Position numbers and translations under genes: made by a program. From the NCBI GenBank assembly GCA_024516035.1, contig JAMCCL010000017.1, positions 124,001 through 188,000 of the forward strand: a DNA stretch of 64,000 nt. The letters run 5' to 3'. Numbering within the stretch: position 1 is the first letter of the stretch; every line of letters starts with the position of its first letter. A model generated the notes under the pieces. It searched no databases. It was not told the origin of the DNA and saw only the letters and a list, made by a program, of their open reading frames with translations. Of this stretch, positions 55,321 through 64,000 are shown one piece after another. This DNA comes from Bactericera cockerelli. Lineage: Eukaryota > Arthropoda > Insecta > Hemiptera > Triozidae.

Positions 55321-56768
55321 CAAACACAAACTGTCGTATCTGAAAAATCTTCATTTTTCAGGAGAGCCAAATTAAGTTTTTTTGCTTCTTATATTTTTTT
55401 TCCTTTTTTAATTTACTTAGCTATCATTGGCAAAGTCTATTTGCCTGGTGCAAAATATGTTTCTGAAGCATCGTGCTGTCTTATATTTTTTCATGATGTT
55501 TTCATCTAAGAGAAATTTAATTTTTATGAAAAGGGGAGTAGAGTTACGACAGTTCGTGTTTGTAAAATTTGCCAAATAATGAGAAATAATACAATGGAAC
55601 AATAGTTTTATGAAACAATACAAACTCTTTTTTTAAATGAAAATTGTAATAAACATTATCGAACATGAAATTCAGTGCGAAAAAACTAAAATAAGGTATA
55701 AAACGCTTATGCATACCTACTAACCTGTTGGAAAAAAAAAATGTGGCATTTTTTTAAACTTTATCTCTTCTTTTTGCATCTTTTCAGCCTTTCTTTTCTT
55801 TTTCCTGTTCCCTTTCATACACCCTTCTTCAATTTTGACCAAAAATTACCCTCTACCCCATCTATCTCCCACCTTTCTTACATTAGTGAAGGAGGGATTT
55901 GTAATAGTTTACAAATTCTGCACCTCGAATCACTGGCAGAGGGCCATTACAAAGCGAAATGAGATCTTTGTATTTGTCTGCAGATATTTTTGGTGACTCT
56001 TCATTAAGAACTTTCAGAGGCTTTTTGAGACAGTCAACCGTGCTGAGTTTCCTTCGACTATTTTCAATGGACAAGGAACTGTAATCTGGCTTCAAGTGAC
56101 TTCTTTTAAAGTACATTGTGGTTGGATCATCTTTCTTGAATTGCCACTGAACAATGTTTGGCCATGAAACTGAGATAGATTCACTATCTTTTCTTACTTC
56201 AAGCAGTTTCAGTTCTTTGGCAACACCCTTGAAGTCAAGGAAATCTTTTGTTTCCATGGGATGTACACGGTAAGGTTGTCGTCTTCTGGCCAAGCTCATG
56301 ATGGGTGCTAATTGAGAAGATACAAACAAATCTCCTGCTCGAGTTATGGCTTGACCAATGGCGCTGTGCACGGAGTCCCCTTCGTTTTGTCCATGATTAG
56401 GTTCGAAGAATTTCAACGTTATTTTCGAGATGTTTGTACCGTTGAAGAGGGCAAACGGTACCAAACACATAGTAACAGACATGTCAACATTCAGTTACAA
56501 CACTTCGTGTTTTCATTAAACAGAAGGTTGAAATTTCAAGACATGAAAACTGTTGCAAACACAAACTGTCGTAAGTACACTTACGATAGTTCGTGCTTGC
56601 TGAGAATCTTTGAAACTCACATACGACTAACCTTAAAACTTGAATACTTCGGGAAGGTGTTGAGATACAGATACGACAGTTCGTGACGTGAAAAAGGAAG
56701 TTTCAAACCACTATGTGCGCTTCTTAACTGAAAATGGCAAAATTTGCAGATACGACAGTTTGTGTTTG
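55321..56768 (-). mobile_element. Element 5: shortened CGGQN-family element
   Basis: CAAACACAAACTGTCGTATC plus TG at 55321 is repeated exactly, inverted, ending at 56768: 22-bp perfect inverted termini. TACGACAGTTTGTGTTTG-like motifs also occur at 55544, 56556, 56581 and 56671. Size 1,448 bp. No matching target duplication (GTTC and CAGC flank it). It encloses only the C-terminal part of a gene. Confidence 0.65.
55883..56482 (-). pseudogene. CGGQN-family protein 5, C-terminal part only
   Basis: Minus-strand frame with LKFFEPNHGQNEGDSVHSAI, a variant of the GHSxxxxDxDxAxIE motif that follows the SDxCGGQN segment in relatives, then PIMSLARRRQPYRV, FLDFKGVAKELKLLEVRKD, ISVSWPNIVQWQFKKDDPTT and ISADKYKDLISLCNGPLPVI near the end. 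The Asp-bearing half is gone and its place is taken by subterminal repeats. The HGQNEGDSVHS form marks a divergent branch. A non-autonomous deletion product is the simplest reading. Confidence 0.55.
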
Positions 56769-56869
56769 CAGCGGCGAAATGTTCAATCAAGCATGAGGAC
56801 ATTGCCACCTTTCATTCAATACCCCACTCGATAGGTTTTAAGTAAAAAATATCAACTGCCCCTTTTTTG

Positions 56870-56911
56870 ATTTTTACCACTGTTTAGCCCTTGCTAAACA
56901 GTGGTAAAAAT
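56870..56911. repeat. Perfect 19-bp hairpin
   Basis: ATTTTTACCACTGTTTAGC, loop CCTT, then GCTAAACAGTGGTAAAAAT. Perfect stem. Isolated, with no gene next to it; could be two MITE ends in contact. Confidence 0.85.
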
Positions 56912-57425
56912 CCTCGCTTTCACGACCACCAAATTTTACTACTGAACTCTAATAAATTTTCTCAACGACTCAAAAAAATTTCAACAGTTTCAATAAAAAT
57001 AATAAAATTTCAGAAAAAAAAACCTTGCTCATTTCAATAAAAATAGAAAAATTGTTTTCAATTTAAAACCCAAACCGCCCCCATTTGGCCCCAAGTAGCC
57101 TTATTTGGCCCAGAAACTACAGGTAAAATTTTAGGACCCCAATAAACGTAATATATCTGGTGAAGAGTTATCGTGGAACAATGTGGAACATACATACAAA
57201 AGCCAAATTATCCAGTACCTACTTAGAAAAGTTAAAACAAAACCTCACTTAGAAGAGTTGCTTTGCTCCCTCACTGCATTTGGTTAATAATATCACCGTT
57301 GTGATATGACCATGTAGTTGAAACCAACGTTACATCCAAATTATAAAAATAAGAATTACAGCCATGACCTCAGCTCACATTGGCCAATAGGCTTTGGCCA
57401 ATAGGGCCAAGTTTTAGGTACTTAC

Positions 57426-57925
57426 TCTGTTGTTTCATTTTCTTCTTTGGAGCTGGAGGCAGTTCTTCAGAATCAGACCCCTCCTCCGACTCTTGATACC
57501 GCTCAGGTTTTCTAACTTTCCTCTTTGACTGGAAGTCTGAGTCATCCAAATTGCTAGTTTCCTCTGCCTTTTGAAGTTTTTCCTTCCTGGCAAGGTCATA
57601 GTCGTCTAGAAATTGAAGGTTTTCATAATTGTTTTACCCAAAGTCATAGTGTTATGTTGGGTTGTTAAAGGTTGTTAAAAAATATAAGTTTGGTAACTAT
57701 CCTTTCCCTGAAGAGAAGTTTAGTAACTATCCTTTGTATCTTTTTTTTTCTTCTTTTTTGTTACAATACTACATTCACAAATATAAAAAACTATGAGATG
57801 TTGTATTGGTGTGCTCCCTGCTTGGCAGTCTTAAATTAAACTGATGATGAAATCCACATTACCTGTCACTGCTTCTTCTCTGTCAGGACCAAAGTATTTG
57901 TTAAAAGCTTTTTGAAATACAAATT
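57426..57925 (-). pseudogene. Two exons of an acidic Lys-rich protein (DUF4806-type leader?)
   Basis: Exon 57925-57863 (acceptor TTTCAG, donor GACAG|GTAATG) encodes FVFQKAFNKYFGPDREEAVT. Exon 57605-57426 (acceptor TTCTAG, donor AACAGA|GTAAGT) encodes DYDLARKEKLQKAEETSNLD, RKVRKPERYQESEEG and LPPAPKKKMKQQ. The ..Y..AR.K..KAE.TSnL.... pattern is typical of the segment before DUF4806 in arthropod proteins, many of them multicopy. Neither the start nor the C-terminal domain was found. Confidence 0.45.
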
Positions 57926-58761
57926 CTGAAAGAAAAAAGTTCACATGAAATTTAGATTTACTTAGGTAGGTACTTTGTTTTTTAGAATAAGCTCAAGAGG
58001 TAGGTAAAAGTACCAACATTGATGATTATTTAAATGTGTGTACAATTAAAATTACATTCACTTGTGTAAAGTTAATTGGTTTGGTTTGATTGCAACCTAC
58101 AAAACCAGCTAGTCAAATTAACCTCACCCCGACTGAGTGGGGCTGGAAATAGCATTTCGAGGGATTGCGTCCATTTTAGTCCTCCTAACCTCGCTGGACG
58201 TTGCTTAAAATCGGTGATTGAACAAGAACCGGTGTATTCACTTGATTTGTAAGAAAAGAAACTAACACAAGGGTATGTCTGTGAAAACCAAACACTTTTG
58301 CAAAAGAAGAAACTATAAAAATATTACACATTACACCTATAATGATATGATAAAACAACTTACAACTTTTAAAAAGATTACAACATTTACAAGAGATTTT
58401 TTTTAATTTGGGTTTAACGTCGCATATAACAAAAAGAACTTTGAAAACAAAATGCGTGCACGCTTTTAAGATATGGGGCCAGGCGCATTGCGGTGTTGCC
58501 ACAGGGTACCGCATCTCGTTCGGAGAACGTTCCGAGAACATTTACTCGGGACGAGTTAGCTAGGATCTTGTCCCGAATTAGCTCGTGAATAGATCCGGGA
58601 TAGGTTCCGAGTAAGTTGGTTAAACATTCTCTGGGAGAGTTTCAATCCATTCCTGCAGTACTCCCAGAGAAACGTGTTTCCGAGCACTCTGTTTTTGACA
58701 CTATCGTATCAATCTCCGAGACTACTATATCGGAGTTAGTAGATCAGAGATCCCTTTTTGT

Positions 58762-59040
58762 TTAAGGCGCTGGGTCTAACTTAGAAGTAAGGTGGGCGTA
58801 TTTGGTTACCTCACTTGTGATGTTTGCCAACTCAAACTGGCTCTCTACATTTACAAAGAACATGGCAGGATCTGGACGGTAAAACATGGGTAGGTTGATG
58901 TTTGGTGAGGTCATGTGAACGATTGTTGGTTTACCATCTGATGGAGGGGGAGAGGTTTCATCTGGCATGATGGTTTCAGATAGCGAAAATCAGGAGTCAG
59001 TAACTTGAAAGTCGGAGTCACCAATTTGGGAGCTGTTAGT
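58762..59040 (-). pseudogene. Gypsy-type gag start with possible primer site and LTR edge
   Basis: The frame 58968-58762 encodes NLPMFYRPDPAMFFVNVESQ, FELANITSEVTKYAHLTSKL and DP, the LPxFxxxxPxxWFxxvExqFxxxxItsxxtKyxhl pattern of Gypsy gag. On the same strand just upstream, ATTGGTGACTCCGAC resembles a Gypsy primer-binding site, and CTAACA about 25 bases further up (59034) would be the end of a 5' LTR. The LTR start is not resolved. Truncated after 69 residues; a genomic remnant only. Confidence 0.6.
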
Positions 59041-60298
59041 TGGATGTCCGCTAGTCCTGTGAATACAACTCTCTTTTACAAATACCTCACAAAACTTAAT
59101 TTGAATGATGATAAAGCAAGTATCTTAGTAGTGAGGTTTATTGGTATAAAATTAAGAAAAGTACAACACAAAATGTCGGGAAATTCCGGCGAATTTCGTC
59201 AGAGTAAAAGCGAGAGGCAAGCCACCGGTTCTCGACAACTGAGAAGCACGCCGGGTTATATGTGCTTCTTCTTCTTCTCGTTGTGATCAGTCGATTCAAA
59301 AATAGCTCCGTTATTATTTAAAGTTTTATGGTAAAAAGTGTTAGTGGTACTTCTTGGTGTATTTTTAGATATAAAATATCTTTCAAGAGGAAATCACTGA
59401 TAAAAGCTGATAAGATTCTTGACAGTTCCTAATGTCTCAAAAATTCACACCTAGAGAACAGCACGTTCTGATTGATCGGTGTGCAACCGGTTTGTAATTT
59501 ATTCGAACTTTTTGGTGACTAGTGAAACTCAAACTTTCTAGAGAGACCAACATTCCGGGAAGTTCTCAGTTTCACCACTAGATTGATTCTAGTAGAGATT
59601 AAAAGAGAATCACCGATAACAGAACCAAGGTCATCACCTATCAGAGTGACGTCATCACAGCAGACATTTGGGAACCGAACTGTGAAGTTTTCACTGAGTA
59701 TTGTAGAACTTTCCTAGAAGAAAGCAATATGGCAATTGTTAAGAGAAAAATGTTAGAGATTCTACAAGAAGAACAGATAGAATAATAATTACAGTTACCT
59801 ATTATTATCATTAATATTATTACCTACATACTCGTAATATTTAGAAAATATTGAAATTTGTCAGTATACAATAATATTACTAATTTATCTTATCTAATAT
59901 GTATATATTTGCCTCATATAATTTTCATATCACCGATTTTCATTTTTTTAACATCTTATATTACCTATATTTTTTGCTTTATTATTTACCATTTTATATT
60001 ACCTTCATATTTTATTAATTTTATATGACCATTAACTAACTTTTGTTATTTTTTAAAATATATTGATTTAAAAAGTTTATTTTCAGTAACAAACTTATGA
60101 GATAATAAAATGAGATAAAGAGGAAGAAACAGTCTCCCCAGAAGTTATCCTTTAGCTTAGGAGATTTAATATGTAAACTGGTGTAACTTGGAACGGTATT
60201 AGATATTGTAGGTACAATTCTCACATTTCACTTTTCTAGAGCCAAACAAATTCTACCTCTTCTTTCAAATATTAGAATTGCCTTGATCAGATGTCTCT
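59041..60298. other. No gene recognised; possibly LTR sequence
   Basis: 59041-59760 may include the 5' LTR of the Gypsy remnant; boundaries not visible. 59760-60250 is very AT-rich. Confidence 0.35.
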
Positions 60299-61982
60299 TC
60301 ACACTACCAATATCATCAATTTCAGGGAAATAGTAAATATTTGATGCTTTGGTATTAAGTATTTCAGTGTCACATAGTCCCCATTGATACTCATTACCTT
60401 GGCACCAAATGTTTTTATGCCACTTTTATTCCTTCCCATACCATATGTTAAGTTTACACCAACATAATTTCCCACCTCCAGATTATCATGAACATTTTCA
60501 TCGATCAACTCAGAGTTATTGGTGTCTGTAGCAAAGTCTGATTCTCCGTCATTCTCACTTTCCTCGGTAGAAATGTCAATCTCTTCTGGATCATCGACCA
60601 CATTTTCATCATTTTCTTCTTCTTCTTCTTCTTCCTGTAAAGTATCCTGGTCTTCATTTTCTAATCCAGTGGTGTAACTCTTTCCTGCTTTGACATCAAG
60701 CTTCTTTTTCTTTACTTGAGTTTCGCTCTTCCTTGTCTCTTCTAAATAAGCTTGGAAACTTTCTTTCCAAAAATCACCCGAACTTTCATGTTGTGATGAA
60801 TTGGAATCAGGCAACCGTTTTAAAACTTCTAAGGGTCAGAATGGTTGTATGCCAGAGGCTCTAAATCCTGCTTTCAGATTTTTTTCCGCCATCATTCAAT
60901 TGCTGGAGACATTTATTTAATAGGTAGGGAAACTTGTCCTTGGGTACGCACCCTCTGTTCTTCATTTTCCAAGCGTAAAGAGTCTCATTCCATTTCATTT
61001 TTAATGGACGGAAGTATGCGACATCCAACGGTTGACAGTAATTGGTGCTATCCGGGGAAGTAAAACAAAGCGTATATTATATACCTGGCAAAACTGTACA
61101 ATATGCAGTGACAAATGGCTAGAAAGATTGTCACCGATTAATAATTTGGTTGACTCCTTGGGCGATTTCTTAAAGTAGGGCAAAGCAATTGTTTAAAACC
61201 AGTTTTCAAATACCTCACTGTTGAATCAGCCATTTTTAGATCTATTAAAACGACAATTTGCTGGGCCTCCAGCCATTCAAGTATCATATAAATGTTCCGC
61301 CCTGTAACATACGTAGGGAGGAAGAAGTTTACCATGAGCAGTTCCACTGAACATCACTGAAATGGAACTCTTTGACGAGTCAACAATCAAATCGGGATGT
61401 TTAACTCCACGTCGAGTTATTACTCTCTTACGTCCGGGATCATCCGTGAAGTTAGTTTCATCGTAATTCATTATTAAACTAGGATCCACGCCATCCAGAC
61501 TCTTCTCTAATTCTTTGAAGTATTCAGTCAATGTACATACCTTTGTCAACTTCTGCTCTTGCACGTTTGATGTTTTGTGCCAATCTTACAGTCAAGACTG
61601 AATGCCTAGACATAAATCCTCTCCAGGGAGATTGTTCTTGAATATTGCCTCTTTTCGTCCCCTACGGTCAAGGTATCCCCCTTTACAATCAATCTAACAT
61701 CTAAACTTGTCAAAGGGAATCCCCATTCAGATGCCACCATAATCCCATCCTGCAGTTGCTTCTCCTCATCTTCAGACAATACACTAGGTCGTCCAACTTT
61801 TTTACTATGTATTTCCCTCTTCTTCCTACTTAGTGTCGACTTAGGAATGTTGTAGGTCTAGGTTTGCTCTGTTGATAGATATTCTTCCAGCTTTGATGTC
61901 CTCCACGACCCTGTTGAGCAGCTCTGGGGCTATGTTCATGTACCTCCTAGTCCCTAGTTTCTTTTTGTGGACTCTTCCCATT
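60299..61982 (-). pseudogene. pogo/Tigger transposase 3 (JRK-like), degraded
   Basis: ATG at 61982 opens MGRVHKKKLGTRRY, LLNRVVEDIKAGRISINRA (psq HTH), then after a break YNIPKSTLSRKKREIHSKKV, VASEWGFPLTSLDVRLIVKG, AQNIKRARAEV, MNYDETNFTDDPGRKRVITR (Asp 1), KSSISVMFSGTAHGKLLPPY, KLLIGDNLSSHLSLHI (Asp 2), CQPLDVAYFRPLK (Asp 3) and AEKNLKAGFRASGIQPF. The C terminus is a long acidic tail ending at 60299 with VGVNLTYGMGRNKSGIKTFG. All three acidic residues survive. Frame breaks near 61850, 61690, 61608, 61565 and 61050, and several Trp codons turned to TGA, make it inactive. Confidence 0.8.
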
Positions 61983-62232
61983 GTGCCTGAAATAAAAGAA
62001 TTTTTTTTCTATGTATATAATTGTCATTTATAAAAATAAAAAAGTAATTTCATTACTATTAATATGAAAGTGCAACATGGAACAGAGGTACAACTTGGAA
62101 CTAAGATGTTCCAAGATGGACGGATTTCAATTTTTAAAATTAAAACGCAATTTTCACAAACACCAAAAAAAAATATGTACTTACAAATTCGACTATAAAT
62201 TACACGACACTTAACAGTAAAGAGTTATTAAA
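61983..62232. other. AT-rich spacer
   Basis: Contains the phrase GGAACAGAGGTACAACTTGG, and TTGGAACGG occurs at 60188 on the other side of the gene, possible subterminal motifs of pogo 3. Confidence 0.3.
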
Positions 62233-62853
62233 ATGAATTTTGAAAAAGAAAATAGAAATAGCACATACTACAAGAGTTTTTTGTCTATTTTTTATAAACT
62301 TTTACTGTACAACCAGGTCCTGAAACCAGTTTGGACCTATGGTATCCAGCTTTGGGGCTGTACCAGCGCATCCAACAGACTTATTATAGAGAGATTTCAG
62401 AACAAAGTGCTAAGGGACATTGTCAATGCCCCATGGTACATTAGGAACAACTTACTGCACCGCGACTTGGGTGTTGAGTCAGTTAGAGAAACAATGCAAA
62501 TTTATGCCTCAAAACATCAACAGAGGCTAGAGGTACATGAAAATATTGAGGCCGTTCATCTTCTCAATGTTTCAGACCTTGTTAGAAGATTAAAGAGGAA
62601 CAAACCATTTGAACTAGTATAAATTACTTTCTTTTATACTTCGTAACGGTACAGCGCAAAATGTAACCACCTCAACTAGAATTAAGAATATTTATGTTTA
62701 TGTACATATATTTTACTTTTTACTATAACCTTTTTAGAATAAAATTGCTTATTAGATTTAATCTAGATTGTAATGTATCTCAATAAATGCCCTATATAAA
62801 TCTAGATTGTAATGTATCTCTCAATAAATCTCAATAAAGTGGGATTTATATTG

Positions 62854-62889
<36 letters not shown>
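62233..62889 (+). pseudogene. Jockey-type LINE 3' end with poly(A)
   Basis: The frame to 62622 encodes KLLLYNQVLKPVWTYGIQLW, GCTSASNRLIIERFQNKVLR, DIVNAPWYIRNNLLHRDLGV and VSDLVRRLKRNKPFELV, the C-terminal end of Jockey-like reverse transcriptases. It is followed by a 3' untranslated part with an internal AATCTAGATTGTAATGTATC duplication and an A36 run at 62854-62889. A 5'-truncated insertion. Confidence 0.9.
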
Positions 62890-62894
<5 letters not shown>

Positions 62895-63336
62895 CAATTA
62901 GATCGTCAGATGGCAGCACATGATAGGCGTCCTTACCTTTCCAAGTTAGCCTGGGGTTCCTAGTTACACCCGTTTACGGTATTTATTAATTTGTACAAAT
63001 AAAGTAACCAATAAACCAATATTCAATTCAATTCAATAAGGACACCGGGTAATATGTGCAACAGTGGGTCGCCACAATAGAAACGAACATGCGAGTATAT
63101 TTTCAGTCAGTTTTTGATTTCTCGGTGACTAGGCTCGATTAATTATTTTAACAGTCGAAAATTAAATTAACAAAAGTAAATTTTGTTAGTTAAATTGTTT
63201 AAATAATTAATCGAGAAAGTTAATATTTCTAAATAAGTTAATAATAGAGAGTACCTAGGTAATAATTTTAAATCAATTAAGGAAGCTATTAGTATTTTAA
63301 ATATGTACGAGTATAATATGCATATTGTAAAATGTC

Positions 63337-63480
63337 GACCTCCGTGGCCGAGTGGTCAAGAGTATTGACTACTGACCCGGAGGTGGCGGGTTCGATTCCT
63401 TTCCGTTTCCGAAATGGTATGGATGTAAAGGGAAGTGCCCTGAAGTAATTAACAGAAAAGTAAAAACAGAATGGATCACT
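63337..63480 (+). mobile_element. tRNA-derived SINE
   Basis: GACCTCCGTGGCCGAGTGGT and GGCGGGTTCGATTCC give a clear tRNA-like head, with a GGAGG-GGAGG-type stem (CCTCCGT near the start and CCGGAGG at 63379). The body is unlike the family at 17.5 kb. The remaining 63481-63950 has no recognised gene; it includes ACACATGTTGTAGCAACGTG near the end. Confidence 0.75.
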
Positions 63481-64000
63481 GACGAACACGAACTGGAACA
63501 CGTTGCTGCAACAGTGTTCCAATTACCACACACATGTTGTAGCAACGTGTTGCATGTTGCACCTGTGTGGACCCAGCATAGGACATAGCACAATGTGCTA
63601 TTCGTGACATTTCGTATGAGGTCGGGTAGATAATATAAAATGAATACATTGAATACGGTCATCTGTAGCAGAATACATAGATATACTTGTTGCCTATTAT
63701 TTCATGATACCTACTTGGAAATACTCAACTGTGATTGGTTGATTCAAGAACTACTAAAGACAAGTGTCCCTCTGTCTTCACATTTGGTTTTCTCCTTGGA
63801 AAGGAGGTTGATGTTAAGCAGCATTGATCTATTTTTTTTCTTTTCAATCAGTAGATTCAATTGTATCATGTTCACGGGCATAATGAGTATGAGTAGTGTT
63901 TTCACTGTTCAAAATTAGGTGAAAACGTCTTCAGTGTCTTCACCCGACGAGCCGCCTCTGACCCTCTTCCTCTTTTCTGATTTTTTTTCTCTTTGATTAA

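Larger units (their letters stand above)
40475..63960. mobile_element. Possible 23.5-kb composite hAT element
   Basis: The left terminus CAGTGGCGGCTCGTGACTTC and the right terminus, reversed, CAGAGGCGGCTCGTCGGGTG share their first 14 bases with one change. Both are flanked by ACCCTCTT (40467-40474 and 63961-63968), a perfect 8-bp duplication as hAT elements make. A remnant of a hAT transposase lies next to the left end. All other content is later insertions. The flanks are pyrimidine-rich, so chance is not excluded. Confidence 0.55.

Noticed and set aside
56870..56911. Rho-independent terminator
   Set aside because: A strong hairpin, but the context is eukaryotic and no transcript or T tract is associated.

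Overview
The window looks like intergenic DNA from an arthropod, most probably an insect nuclear genome. It is AT-rich, coding pieces are split by short introns with clean GT-AG sites, tRNA-derived SINEs are scattered through it, and nearly every recognisable protein is a eukaryotic transposase, a transposase partner or a retrotransposon fragment. I found no convincing single-copy host gene. A hemipteran or lepidopteran would fit the mix of Harbinger, piggyBac, pogo, hAT and Helitron families, but the species cannot be fixed from sequence alone.

Layout. 1-9 kb: PIF/Harbinger material (Myb/SANT-like partner genes, a HARBI1-type nuclease), a LINE ORF1 fragment, a MULE fragment and several tandem or inverted repeats. 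9.66-13.45 kb: a bounded DNA transposon (element 1) encoding a transposase-like protein with the motif SDxCGGQNRN. 13.5-18.5 kb: a coiled-coil gene end, a Penelope-like RT scrap and a broken piggyBac with a 27-bp minisatellite in its coding part. 19-22 kb: MITEs, a Helitron with its empty site next to it, and a nearly intact Tc1/mariner-like gene with DD82E spacing. 21.97-31.75 kb: element 2, a second CGGQN-type transposon swollen to 9.8 kb by nested insertions (hAT MITE, SINE, foldback element with a LINE inside it, Helitron, pogo). 32-40 kb: a third CGGQN gene, an inverted-repeat unit carrying only a Myb-like gene, and a degraded pogo. 40.475-63.960 kb: two hAT termini with an identical 8-bp flank enclose 23.5 kb that holds a second foldback copy, a complete CGGQN transposon (element 4), Harbinger and piggyBac remnants, a shortened CGGQN element (element 5), Gypsy pieces, a third pogo and a LINE tail.

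The main theme is one little-described transposase family present five times. Three copies (elements 1, 2 and 4) have terminal inverted repeats, subterminal repeat motifs and candidate 4-bp AT-rich target duplications (AATT, AAAT, AAAT). Their proteins share D-76/77-D spacing and a following GHS/T..D.D.A.IE motif. Most other coding sequences are broken, often by a single base gained or lost in a homopolymer, which may be decay or assembly error.
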